Positions 22,772-31,321 of a stretch of 34,202 nucleotides of DNA are shown here, one piece after another. Position 1 is the stretch's first letter. Every line of letters begins with the position of its first letter. This DNA comes from an uncultured Armatimonadota bacterium (GTDB lineage Bacteria > Armatimonadota > Fimbriimonadia > Fimbriimonadales > GBS-DC): assembly GCA_937139515.1 (NCBI GenBank), contig CAKZQI010000061.1:1-34202 (forward strand). Reading direction: 5' to 3'. The notes under the pieces are model-generated. The model saw nothing but the letters and a program-made list of their open reading frames with translations, was not told the origin of the DNA and made no database searches. The translations under genes were made by a program, and so were the position numbers.

Positions 22772-24753
22772 AGACGCTTGCCGTCGATACAGGCGGAACC
22801 TTCACCGATTTGGTGCTGTGGTCGGCGGGACGCTTGCGCATTCTCAAAGCGCCCTCCACGCCGAATGCCCCAGAGCAGGCGGTGCTGAACGGCGTACGCC
22901 AACTGTTGGGCGATGCCGATGAGCCGTACCTGCTACTGCACGGCACGACCGTCGGCACGAACCGCATTCTGGAACGCAAGGGCGCCCGCACCGCCTTCCT
23001 CACCACCGAAGGCTTCCGAGACCTGCTCCACTTGGCGCGCCAAGACCGAATGGAGCTCTACGCGCTCTGTCCGCGCCCGCGCCCTTGCTTGGCAGAGCGT
23101 GCCCTCTGCGCCGAAGTTCCCGAACGCTTGGCTCACGACGGCACGGTGCTCAAACCGTTGGACACCTCTGAACTGAACCGCCTCATCCGCCGCTGGAAAC
23201 GCGAGGGCGTGGAGGCGGTCGCCGTGTGCTTGCTGTTCGCTTATGCCGATCCCACGCACGAGCGTATGCTCAAAGCGCTGTTAGAGCCCCATTTCGCGGT
23301 TTCGCTTTCCAGCGAGGTGGCGCCCGAGTTCCGCGAGTACGAGCGCGCCAGCACCACCTTCCTGAATGCCTATCTCATCCCGCCGATGCGTCGCTATCTG
23401 GATGCTTTAGAATCGGGCGCGCACCAGCAAGGCGCGCAGCAGACGCTGATTAGCCACTCAGCGGGTGGGCTGATGAACCTGCGTCTCGCCAGCGCCCTGC
23501 CGATTACCACTGTGCTCTCAGGTCCGTCGGCGGGAGTGATGGGTGCCTGGGCGCTCGCTCGGCAGATGGGCTTCCACCGCGTGCTCACGCTGGATATGGG
23601 GGGCACCTCCACCGACATGGCGCTGATTGACCGTGAACCGCTCCGCACCTCGCTCGGCGAGATAGAGGGGATGCCGATACGCCTGCCCCGCATCGACATC
23701 CACACGATTGGCGCGGGGGGCGGTTCGTTAGCCTACTTAGACCCCGCGGGCGGACTGCGCGTGGGACCTCAAAGCGCCGGCGCTGACCCCGGTCCCGCCA
23801 TCTACGGCAAGGGCGACCAGCCCACACTGACCGACGCGCACGCTGTGTTGGGGCATCTTGTGCCCCAAGTGTTCGGCTTCGGGCAGTTTGAACTGCAGAT
23901 GGAGCGCGCCCACCATGCGATAGCACCACTGGCGAGCGCGCTGGGCATCAGCATCGAGCAGACGGCGCAAGCGATGATTGATCAAGCGCGTGCAAAAATG
24001 GCGCGCGGGCTACGCACCATCTCGTCAGGGCGGGGCATCAGCCCCGAATCGTGCGCCCTGCTCGTGTTCGGCGGGGCAGGGGGACTACACCTGAGCGCGC
24101 TCGCACGCCTCTTGGGTATCCGCCAGTGGCTGGTGCCCCCCTATCCAGGCGTGATGTCGGCTTACGGTCTGCTCTGGATGGACAAGGTTCACGAGGCGGT
24201 GCGCACGCTCCTAATGCCATTCCCAACGGCACGTGCAACCGCCATAGAGCAGGTGCTGTTGGAACTGCGCGCCGAGTGTGAAGAGGCGATGGAGGCGACC
24301 GATGAGCTCGACTTCCAAGTGTACGCCGATGTGCGCTATCAAGGGCAGTCGCACGAGTTGACCGTGCCGTTCGATGTGGCTCAGCCTCACTGGGCGGGTG
24401 AGGCATTCTTGCAAATCCACGCCCAGCGCTACGGCTTCACCCTCCCCGAACGCCCTCTGGAGCTGGTGAACCTGCGCCTGCGTGCGGTGGCACTCCAGCC
24501 TAAGCCTGCGGGAGCGGTCTGGGAACCCGTCTATGTCGCCGACTATGCCGATTTGCCCACGCGTGTACATCTGTGGATAGAGGGCGAGCCGATGGAGGTG
24601 CCCGTGCTCACACGCGAGCAGATTATCCCCCAACGCCCTTTGCCCGCCCCCGCGCTGTTGGTGCAACCCGACACCACCCTGCTGATAGAGCCGGGCTGGG
24701 ATGTGATGGCGGACGCGCTCACCGGCGCACTCTACGGACGCTGGGTAGGCTAA
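22768..24753 (+). CDS. Hydantoinase/oxoprolinase A family protein (HyuA-like)
   Basis: 661 aa, close to HyuA length (~690). ASKHA-fold ATPase signatures: VDTGGTFTDLVLWSAG at the start, LLHGTTVGTNRILERKG, ISHSAGGLMNLRLA, LDMGGTSTDMALI (~275-287), IGAGGGSLAYLDPAGGLRVG, GPAIYGKGDQPTLTDA, and a C-terminal LVFGGAGGLHLSALARLLGI. The family cleaves N-methylhydantoin, 5-oxoproline or acetone-type substrates at the cost of ATP, usually with a HyuB partner. No hyuB is present here. The 4-nt overlap with the cystathionine gene hints at sulfur or cysteine/glutathione turnover (5-oxoproline), which is an inference only. Confidence 0.92.
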   Translation: MKTLAVDTGGTFTDLVLWSAGRLRILKAPSTPNAPEQAVLNGVRQLLGDADEPYLLLHGTTVGTNRILERKGARTAFLTTEGFRDLLHLARQDRMELYALCPRPRPCLAERALCAEVPERLAHDGTVLKPLDTSELNRLIRRWKREGVEAVAVCLLFAYADPTHERMLKALLEPHFAVSLSSEVAPEFREYERASTTFLNAYLIPPMRRYLDALESGAHQQGAQQTLISHSAGGLMNLRLASALPITTVLSGPSAGVMGAWALARQMGFHRVLTLDMGGTSTDMALIDREPLRTSLGEIEGMPIRLPRIDIHTIGAGGGSLAYLDPAGGLRVGPQSAGADPGPAIYGKGDQPTLTDAHAVLGHLVPQVFGFGQFELQMERAHHAIAPLASALGISIEQTAQAMIDQARAKMARGLRTISSGRGISPESCALLVFGGAGGLHLSALARLLGIRQWLVPPYPGVMSAYGLLWMDKVHEAVRTLLMPFPTARATAIEQVLLELRAECEEAMEATDELDFQVYADVRYQGQSHELTVPFDVAQPHWAGEAFLQIHAQRYGFTLPERPLELVNLRLRAVALQPKPAGAVWEPVYVADYADLPTRVHLWIEGEPMEVPVLTREQIIPQRPLPAPALLVQPDTTLLIEPGWDVMADALTGALYGRWVG

Positions 24754-24767
24754 GCGCGCCTAAGAGG

Positions 24768-24773
24768 TACAAT
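24768..24773 (+). promoter_or_regulatory. Putative -10 hexamer TACAAT, near-leaderless start at 24783
   Basis: GGTACAAT ends 9 nt before the tyrS ATG, with TGCTTGCCG between and no ribosome site. The hydantoinase gene ends 15 nt upstream of the hexamer. Confidence 0.45.
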
Positions 24774-24782
24774 TGCTTGCCG

Positions 24783-26003
24783 ATGAACACCCCTATACAA
24801 CAGCAGTTAGCCGTGTTCGAGCGTGGGGCGGACGCCCTCATCACGCCCGAAGAGCTCCAAGCCAAACTGGAGCGCGGCAATCCGCTCCGCGTCAAACTGG
24901 GCATCGACCCCACCGCGCCCGATGTGCATCTGGGGTGGGCGGTGGTGCTACGCAAACTGCGCCAGTTCCAACAGTTCGGGCACACCGCCTGCCTGATTGT
25001 GGGCGACTTCACCGCCATGATCGGCGACCCCACCGGCAAATCCAAAACACGCAAGCAACTCGACCGCGATGAGGTGATGGGCTATGTGGAACGGCTCAAG
25101 CCCCAGCTGTTTCGCATCTTAGACCCCGAACGCACCGAGGTCTACTACAACGCCGACTGGCTGGGCAAGATGAACTTCGCCGATGTCATCAAACTCGCCA
25201 GCAAGTACACCGTCGCCCGAATCTTGGAACGCGACGACTTCGCCAAACGCTTGGCGAACAATCAACCGCTGAGCATGCACGAGGTTCTCTACCCGCTGTG
25301 TCAGGGCTACGACTCGGTCGCGATCCAGTCGGATGTGGAGCTCGGCGGTTCCGACCAGCGGTTCAACAACTTGGTGGGACGCGACCTCCAGCGTGAGTAC
25401 GGTCAGGAACCCCAAGTGGTGCTGTTGATGCCCCTGCTAGTTGGGCTGGATGGCAAGGAGAAGATGAGCCAATCGCTGGGCAACTACATCGGCATTAGTG
25501 AGCCGCCCGACCAGATGTTCGGCAAGGTAATGAGCCTGCCCGATGAGCTGATGCGCCACTACTTCATTTTGTGTACCGATGTGCCGTTGGACGAGGTGGA
25601 GTCGCTGGAGCGCGACTGGCGTGAAGGGCGCATCAACCCGCGCGATGTGAAGCGACGGCTGGCAAGCGAAATCGTCACGATTTATCACTCTGCCGAACAA
25701 GCCCAGCAAGCCGATGAAGAGTTTCTCAAGGTGTTCTCTCAACGCCAACTTCCCGACGAGATACCCGAAAAGACCATCCCTGCCCACTTGGTGCGGGAAG
25801 ACGGCACGGTGATGCTCGCAGGGCTGATAGCGGGCATCGGCTTCGCACCGAGCAACTCCGAAGCGCGACGGCTAATACAAGGGGGCGGGGTCGAACTCGA
25901 AGGCGAGCGCGTCAGCGACCCCACCGCCACCTTCCCAGTAGAGGCGTTGGAGGGCAAACTGCTCCGCGTGGGCAAACTGCGCTTCGCACGGCTGAGGCGA
26001 TAA
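24783..26003 (+). CDS. tyrS: Tyrosine--tRNA ligase
   Basis: 406 aa. Class I synthetase charging tRNA-Tyr. The HIGH-equivalent is HLGW (49-52) in LGIDPTAPDVHLGWAVVLRK; the KMSKS-equivalent is KMSQS (227-231) in LDGKEKMSQSLGNYIG. YPLCQGYDSVAIQSDVELGG and GSDQRFNNLVGRDLQRE are tyrosine-binding and family signatures, and the C-terminal S4 domain (~340-406) includes AGLIAGIGFAPSNSEARRLI and FPVEALEGKLLRVGKLRF. The ATG at 24783 fits the family start; the frame runs back to 24573 only as a shadow of the hydantoinase gene. There is no ribosome site, but TACAAT lies 9 nt upstream. It is followed by hairpin-rich DNA. Confidence 0.96.
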   Translation: MNTPIQQQLAVFERGADALITPEELQAKLERGNPLRVKLGIDPTAPDVHLGWAVVLRKLRQFQQFGHTACLIVGDFTAMIGDPTGKSKTRKQLDRDEVMGYVERLKPQLFRILDPERTEVYYNADWLGKMNFADVIKLASKYTVARILERDDFAKRLANNQPLSMHEVLYPLCQGYDSVAIQSDVELGGSDQRFNNLVGRDLQREYGQEPQVVLLMPLLVGLDGKEKMSQSLGNYIGISEPPDQMFGKVMSLPDELMRHYFILCTDVPLDEVESLERDWREGRINPRDVKRRLASEIVTIYHSAEQAQQADEEFLKVFSQRQLPDEIPEKTIPAHLVREDGTVMLAGLIAGIGFAPSNSEARRLIQGGGVELEGERVSDPTATFPVEALEGKLLRVGKLRFARLRR

Positions 26004-26030
26004 CGGCTCCCCTCGCCCACAGGATAGGGA

Positions 26031-26248
26031 GTGAGGGCGACTTCAGAAACCCTCACCCACCCCAGCCTTTCCCCTAAAGGCAGGAGGGTATGAGCGGTTC
26101 CCCCCGAAAGCGGGGGGAACCTGAAGGAGGGGGGTAAACAACCCCCATCCCAACCCTCCCCCTAAGGCAGGGGGAGGGAGTGTTCGGCTCCCCTCCCCCG
26201 CAGCGTCGGGAGAGAGATCGGGGGTGTGGGCGACAACTACCCTCCCTA
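26031..26248. repeat. Hairpin-rich region between tyrS and the peroxidase fusion
   Basis: GTGAGGG (26031-26037) pairs with CCCTCAC (26050-26056), which could end tyrS transcription although no T-run follows. GGTTCCCCCC (26096-26105) pairs perfectly with GGGGGGAACC (26112-26121), the same module as at 21557. Further CCCTCCCCCTAAGG/GGGGGAGGG inverted stretches fill the rest. The two genes converge here. No coding sequence. Confidence 0.55.
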
Positions 26249-28669
26249 TCACTGCGGCTTTATTTCCCCGCTGGGCAAGTTCGGTGGGAAGCGTGTGCCC
26301 TCTGACTGGTTCCAAAGGTTGCCCTTGCCTGTGGTGTCCCAGAGTAAATCCACTGGCGGGACGATGCCGAAGCTCCTCAACCGCTCATCGGGGTCTTTAC
26401 CGTTATCGCGCAAGATGTTGTTGTAGATGCGATTGTGATCCGAGTTCGGCTCCACATCCAGCGGGATTGGCTCAGGGAAAATGAGCCGTAGCCCGATGGT
26501 CATAATCCCGAAAGTGCCGTTGCCAACGATTTCGTTCTCGTAGACCTCGGTGTAGTCCGCCGCAAGAAGCATAATGCCCGTGCCCTTCAGCACCCGCGAG
26601 ACTATCGCCTCAGGGTCGGCAAAGTTGGGCGTGTTGTTGTTGATGACCCGATTGCGCCGAACGATGCAGTACTCCTGCACCTTTGACGGATTGAACGGCA
26701 ACAGAAACACGAGGATGCCCCCCGTGTTGTTATGGACATAGTTGTCCTCCACAAGGGCGTTGATACAGTTCTCAATTTCTATCCCCGTTACATTCTCAAA
26801 CGCTTCGTTGTGGCGCACGATGATGTTGCGCGACTGTCCCACATAAATCCCAGCGTCGCGGGTGCCAGAGACTTTGCAATATTCCACCAGCACGCCATCG
26901 CACTCTATCGGGTAGACGCCATACAACCCCGTATTGTGGATGACCAGGTTGCGATAGACCACATTGCGTGCCCGATGCACCACTACGCCGTTGCCCTGAT
27001 AGTTGCGTATCTCCAAGTTTTGCACTTTGAAGTCGTGTCCTAACCCAGAGATAGCGTCTGGCAGGAGGTTTTGCCCGTCCAGCACGGGGCGCTTGCCGTC
27101 TTGGATGACCCCCTCAATCGTCACGCCGTGATGGATGACCAGCACATTCTCGTGGTAGGTGCCTGGATAGATGCGCACGACACCGTTGCGCCCCGCCTTG
27201 TCCACCGCCTCTTGGATGCTCTCGCCGGGGCGCACCTCCACCACGCGTCCGACAGGCTGTTCAGCACGGCGTTGACGATTGCGCAGGACGGGTGGCTCCA
27301 CTCGGCTGGGGGGTTGGCTCTGTTGGGAGGCGAGTTGCAGGTTCGGGCGTGAAGCGTTGGAAGCCGTTGATGAGGGCACTTGGGCACGACGGCTGGCGCG
27401 CTCCAGCTCTGCGGTGGGGATGTTTCGTGTGCGTGCCTCACGAACGCGGCGCAGTTCGGGGCTATCAATGTTGAGCTTCGTCGGCTCGTGGGGCACCATC
27501 GGCTTCACGACGGGCAATCCCGACGGCACGCGCTCCGGGATAGGCGGCAGTGCGCTCTCATCGGTCAGCGCCAGCAGGAATGCAATCAGGTCTTCCTTCT
27601 CCTGCGGGGTGAGCTGGAACTTGCGAATCTTGTCATCTTGGAGAGGCACTTCCAATCCGCGCCCACGCCCACCGCCACCTGCATAGAAGTCCAAAACCTC
27701 TTCCAAGGTTGCGAACGCGCCGTTATGCATATAGGGTGCGGTGAGCGCCACATTCCGCAAGGTGGGGATTTTGAAGGCGCCGTTGGGTCCACCCCCGCGC
27801 CCCGGCTCAGCACCTTCTTTGTGGGTATCAGGCGGTGCGCCCGGCACTGGGGGCACACCAATCACCTTGAAGTCGCGGTTGGCAAAAGTCGGCAGACCGT
27901 GGCACTCATTACAGCGGGTCTTGGGCGAGAGGAACAGTTTCAGCCCTCGCTTCTCTTGGGGGCTAAGTGCGCTCCCGTCGCCATTAGCGTAGCGGTCATA
28001 GCGCGAGTTGAAGCTCACCAGAGTCCGCTGGAACGCTGCGAGCGCACGCGTCACATTTTGGAAGGTCACTCCAGAGCCGTCCTTCCCGCCGAAGGCGCGG
28101 TCAAATCGCTCACGGTATTCGGGGATGGCTTTCAGCTCGGCGACAAGTTCTGCTGGGTCGGCGTTCACCTCTTCGGGCGTCGTGATGACCATACGCGCTT
28201 GGGCTTCCAGATGTTCGGCGCGTCCGTCCCAGAACTGGCGGTGGTTGTACACCGTGTTCCAGAGGCTTGGGGCGCCACGGGTCAGTTCAATCCCGCCTTG
28301 ACGCTCGGTGCCTGCGCCTTTCGCCCCGCGCCCCAGCGAACGGGGAAGCCCATCCGAAAAGCCCAAGTTCGGATGATGACAGTGGGCACACGAGAGCGTG
28401 TTGTCGTCCGAAAGCACAGGGTCATAGAATAGGAGCCTGCCCAGTTCTACCTTTTCGGGCGTGGTGGGATTGTCCTCAGGTTGGACAATCGGGGGATACG
28501 CTTTTTGAAGCCCTGTTTCGGGTTCCTCATCGGGAATTGGCGGGGGCGCGGGCACTAATGCCCCACCCTCAAGGCGCATCCCGACATAGTTGCGTTGTTC
28601 ACTCAACGAAGCACTCACCAGCAGAGCTGGCAACGCCACTGTTGCAAGCAAAAACATCCACCGTTTCAT
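26249..28669 (-). CDS. Fusion: di-heme cytochrome c peroxidase (CCP/MauG-like) plus SO_2930-like parallel beta-helix
   Basis: 806 aa. Signal peptide at ~1-22 (WMFLLATVALPALLVSA). Residues ~65-375 are a CCP/MauG-type di-heme domain: LGRLLFYDPVLSDDNTLSCAH, first heme C94-x2-C97-H98, RGAPSLWNTVYNHRQFWDGRA, second heme C253-x2-C256-H257, and NVALTAPYMHNGAFATLEE with a candidate axial Met314. A Ser/Pro/Gln/Arg-rich linker (~380-475) follows. Residues ~476-780 form a right-handed beta-helix: GESIQEAVDKAG, YGVYPIECDGVLVEYCKVSG, DAGIYVGQSRNIIVRHNEAF, GIEIENCINALVEDNYV, NTGGILVF and GTGIMLLAADYTEVYENEI. That half resembles the family typified by Shewanella SO_2930, whose members are encoded beside a separate di-heme cytochrome. 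The start at 28669 has GGAGGT four bases upstream. Located in the periplasm or on the outer surface. Confidence 0.9.
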   Translation of the reverse strand: MKRWMFLLATVALPALLVSASLSEQRNYVGMRLEGGALVPAPPPIPDEEPETGLQKAYPPIVQPEDNPTTPEKVELGRLLFYDPVLSDDNTLSCAHCHHPNLGFSDGLPRSLGRGAKGAGTERQGGIELTRGAPSLWNTVYNHRQFWDGRAEHLEAQARMVITTPEEVNADPAELVAELKAIPEYRERFDRAFGGKDGSGVTFQNVTRALAAFQRTLVSFNSRYDRYANGDGSALSPQEKRGLKLFLSPKTRCNECHGLPTFANRDFKVIGVPPVPGAPPDTHKEGAEPGRGGGPNGAFKIPTLRNVALTAPYMHNGAFATLEEVLDFYAGGGGRGRGLEVPLQDDKIRKFQLTPQEKEDLIAFLLALTDESALPPIPERVPSGLPVVKPMVPHEPTKLNIDSPELRRVREARTRNIPTAELERASRRAQVPSSTASNASRPNLQLASQQSQPPSRVEPPVLRNRQRRAEQPVGRVVEVRPGESIQEAVDKAGRNGVVRIYPGTYHENVLVIHHGVTIEGVIQDGKRPVLDGQNLLPDAISGLGHDFKVQNLEIRNYQGNGVVVHRARNVVYRNLVIHNTGLYGVYPIECDGVLVEYCKVSGTRDAGIYVGQSRNIIVRHNEAFENVTGIEIENCINALVEDNYVHNNTGGILVFLLPFNPSKVQEYCIVRRNRVINNNTPNFADPEAIVSRVLKGTGIMLLAADYTEVYENEIVGNGTFGIMTIGLRLIFPEPIPLDVEPNSDHNRIYNNILRDNGKDPDERLRSFGIVPPVDLLWDTTGKGNLWNQSEGTRFPPNLPSGEIKPQ

Positions 28670-28755
28670 AGCGACCTCCACCCCAGGATTCTACTGACTG
28701 TTCAGGATTCCTGCTTGTGGGGTCGATTCGTCCCCGAATCCTTATGCCGTCCACA

Positions 28756-31008
28756 TCAATCGGATTTACTTTCTTGCCCGTGGTTTGCCCCGTTGTACTC
28801 GGTCTTGCTTTCAAAGAGGGCAAGTTGAGCGACAGTGTTTGCGGTACAAGCACCATTCGGGTCGGTACGCTCTTTGTACAGTGTGTCGAACGCTTTGAGC
28901 GCGCTCTCAAACCAGCTGTAGCTGACTTCGCTGTGCTCTGCCAGACAGCTTGCCGAACGCAAAAGCTCGCCTACGAAGTGAAGAAAGACGAGGTTGCGCT
29001 GGCTGTAGCCCCCGTGCTTTCCGACGAGCTCGGTCGCCCGATTGAGGGCGTCTGCAGGCGACTCTGGAACAGAGGCGTGAGGTTGAAGCATTTTTTGGCA
29101 TACGATGACCAAATCCATATCCAAAGCCTGCTTATTACGAATATGTGGATTCACTCGGTACTCGCTCTGCACTGCGAAGTAGTCTGCGATATGGAAACCG
29201 CTACCGATTACAGCCTTGAAAACGACCCACCAAGCCTCAGGCTTCGTGTGATGGAAAGTAAAGATGAGCTTCCCCTCATCTTTCAAAACACGGTGACACT
29301 CCCTGAACACGGAGCGAAGGAGCTCAAGATACTGCTCTTCACCCTTGTCCATTCCTTTGTTGACGATAGCCTCCTGTTCCGTTGGAACCAGCTCGGTTGT
29401 GAAGTGTGGACAGGATGCCAAACGAGATAGCCACACATAGAAGAAATTGGACAGTTCCGAGTAATGGATACTATCATAGTAAGGGGGGTCTGTGATGACG
29501 AAGTCCACCGACTTGTCAGGAATTTCGGGCAGGCGCGAGGAGTCTCGGCAGAAGAGCAACGCCCCCCTGCTCGTCTCTGATAGCTCATGGAAAGAGCGCA
29601 CAAAGGCGGCTGATATATGTTCCTGCTTCATCGGTATCGTCACCACCTGTCCCGATGCGTCTTTGTAGCGCTCGTAGGGCATTTGTGCATAACGCTTTGC
29701 GTTCTCGTAGCGTTTATAGCAGTTCACGAAGGTTCCTGCACCCTCTTCAGAAGCTCCCCAAACAGCATTTTCAACAGGGGTAGTGGTGAGTGGCAGAGCA
29801 TGATAGTTGAAGAGGTGATGGAGCTTACGATTAGGATAGTTATAGGGCGTCATCATATTGTTGTACTCAAGCATGTTGGAAAGAATCGTGTAAAAAGCGT
29901 TGCGGTATTCCTCCTCTTCTATCTCTCGTATCGCCTCTATGAGGTAGTTTAGGGCAAGTATTTGGCGTGCGTTGAATACATCTCGGTAGTGGGTGTAGCC
30001 GTGCTGAATCCAGCGTCGTGACGAAGAACCCATCGGTATCGCCTGATGCGGGATCACCAGATGAGCCTTTTTAGACTCGTACTCGTCCTCTACTTTTCTC
30101 AGTAGGTCACGGTCCTCGATATCAAGTGCCTTGTAAAGACGCGCCTGACAGCAAGAACACCAATACTCAATCGCAACGGGTCTATCTGAGAGCCTCGCAC
30201 CGTCTCGTAGGGTGTCAAGAAGGTTTTGGGGAGTCTCACAACTTGGGCATCGGTACTTACCTTGGTCGTAGGTTCCTTCGTAGGGGGCGAAATGATGTTT
30301 GCATTCAGGACAGTGCGCTTCCCCTTCACCTCCCCATAGGAATATCGACTTGCAGTCTGGACAGAATACCGTTGCAGGGTTGAGTGGAGAGAGCGGGCGG
30401 TTGCGACTGTGCCCTTCGTTGAGCAAAGTGCGCTTGTAGAGTGGCACGGCGTGATTGCAGAGCGCGCAGGGTATGGCACGAATCCAGAAAACATAGAGCG
30501 TATCGGCGGAATTTCCACAGTGTACACAGCGCGTTCGGTACAACGATTTTATGCGCTCCCCAGCAGTGCGTTCTAAGACCAAGAAGTAGTTTCGGAGCTT
30601 CTCCAAGTCGATCGGCTTCAGTGTCTCTCGCACTACCCAGTACGCTACAGGATTCAAATCACAACCGATTACTTTTGCACCCAAGCGATTCGCTTCCACA
30701 AGGGTAGTGCCTCCACCCATAAAGGGGTCGAGAATAATCAGGTCGTTCAAACTATGCATGGAAAAATACGCTGACTTAGAAGAGAGATTTCCAGCGGCGT
30801 CGGTCTGGAAAAGGCTTTCCCGGAGTTCAGGACGCGTTGCCAACAGAATGATTGAACGGAAGAGTGTGCCCGGTCGCCTCGCCCACCACTTATGAAGCGA
30901 ATAGATAGGGCGATAATGCTGACGCTTGCCAGTCTCGTCCTGAGCCAGTTTGCTGATGAACTGCTCGGTGCTTAGGTCGCCGACGAAACGCGGGGCAGTT
31001 TCACTCAT
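28756..31008 (-). CDS. DUF1156-like adenine-specific DNA methylase with zinc ribbons
   Basis: 750 aa. HKWWARRPGTLFRSIIL (~39-55) is the DUF1156 signature. SAM-binding motif I is DPFMGGGTTLVEANRLGA (94-111) and catalytic motif IV is TDPPYYDSIHYSE (506-518). Between them are three Cys-pair zinc ribbons (C161/C164 with C181/C184; C216/C219 with C233/C236; C254/C257 with C284/C286/C287), probably for DNA contact. The ATG at 31006-31008 overlaps the end of the small upstream gene by 8 nt (ATGAGTGA), which argues for translational coupling and against the longer frame starting at 31242. GC is ~47-50% in hand-counted lines against 73% in the MoxR gene, so it is likely acquired. Predicted N6-adenine methylation; recognition site unknown. 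Confidence 0.87.
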   Translation of the reverse strand: MSETAPRFVGDLSTEQFISKLAQDETGKRQHYRPIYSLHKWWARRPGTLFRSIILLATRPELRESLFQTDAAGNLSSKSAYFSMHSLNDLIILDPFMGGGTTLVEANRLGAKVIGCDLNPVAYWVVRETLKPIDLEKLRNYFLVLERTAGERIKSLYRTRCVHCGNSADTLYVFWIRAIPCALCNHAVPLYKRTLLNEGHSRNRPLSPLNPATVFCPDCKSIFLWGGEGEAHCPECKHHFAPYEGTYDQGKYRCPSCETPQNLLDTLRDGARLSDRPVAIEYWCSCCQARLYKALDIEDRDLLRKVEDEYESKKAHLVIPHQAIPMGSSSRRWIQHGYTHYRDVFNARQILALNYLIEAIREIEEEEYRNAFYTILSNMLEYNNMMTPYNYPNRKLHHLFNYHALPLTTTPVENAVWGASEEGAGTFVNCYKRYENAKRYAQMPYERYKDASGQVVTIPMKQEHISAAFVRSFHELSETSRGALLFCRDSSRLPEIPDKSVDFVITDPPYYDSIHYSELSNFFYVWLSRLASCPHFTTELVPTEQEAIVNKGMDKGEEQYLELLRSVFRECHRVLKDEGKLIFTFHHTKPEAWWVVFKAVIGSGFHIADYFAVQSEYRVNPHIRNKQALDMDLVIVCQKMLQPHASVPESPADALNRATELVGKHGGYSQRNLVFLHFVGELLRSASCLAEHSEVSYSWFESALKAFDTLYKERTDPNGACTANTVAQLALFESKTEYNGANHGQESKSD

Positions 31009-31180
31009 CTGGCTCCCAGAATGGACACTCCGTGTCGGGTTGGGGTACTTTGTCATCTCCTCCCACACGTACACGGTAGAGTATCTCTGCAATCTGAATC
31101 GGCTTGTACATCGCAACTCTCTGCTTTGCGATGAACTGGTCGAGCCGTTCCCTTGCCTGCCTAAGGGCATCAGTGTCCAT
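31001..31180 (-). pseudogene. Short fragment resembling the N-terminus of HaeII-family restriction endonucleases
   Basis: 59 aa. RQARERLDQFIAKQRVAMYK followed by PIQIAEILYRVR matches my memory of the opening of HaeII-family endonucleases (a helix with a Lys/Arg pattern, then YKPIQIAEILYxxR). Those are ~300+ aa, whereas here the frame ends 20 residues later with PQPDTECPFWEPDE. The next gene, the methylase, starts inside its last codons. Either this is a truncated endonuclease leaving an orphan methylase, or a genuine small protein whose helical motif helps the methylase. TATCCT lies 10 nt upstream. The coding frame is well supported by the overlap and motif; family identity is moderate. Confidence 0.55.
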
Positions 31181-31190
31181 CTCGCACAGT

Positions 31191-31196
31191 AGGATA
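31191..31196 (-). promoter_or_regulatory. Putative -10 hexamer TATCCT, near-leaderless start at 31180
   Basis: On the minus strand GGTATCCT ends 10 nt before the ATG at 31180 (gap ACTGTGCGAG). It is the same octamer as at 12685 and 1731. The 31181-31321 gap otherwise shows only an A/T-run on the MoxR 3' side (TTTTTTT on plus at about 31287) and no gene. Confidence 0.4.
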
Positions 31197-31321
31197 CCCT
31201 ACCAATACTATCTGTAGGATGTTCACGACCGTGCTGTACCACAAGTTGATTACTGCAAAGCGCACTAGCAGACCAGCAGATGGTTTTTTTGTTTTCAAAT
31301 AGAGACTTTCCTGCACAAGCC

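Noticed and set aside
24573-24782. 70-codon extension ahead of TyrRS
   Set aside because: It is a shadow of the hydantoinase gene; the TyrRS family begins at the ATG at 24783.
27380-28432. 350-aa open frame antisense to the peroxidase fusion
   Set aside because: High-GC shadow frame with no motif; the opposite strand has two heme motifs and clear homology.
28717-29430. 237-aa open frame antisense to the DUF1156-like methylase
   Set aside because: No recognisable feature; it overlaps conserved methylase sequence on the minus strand.
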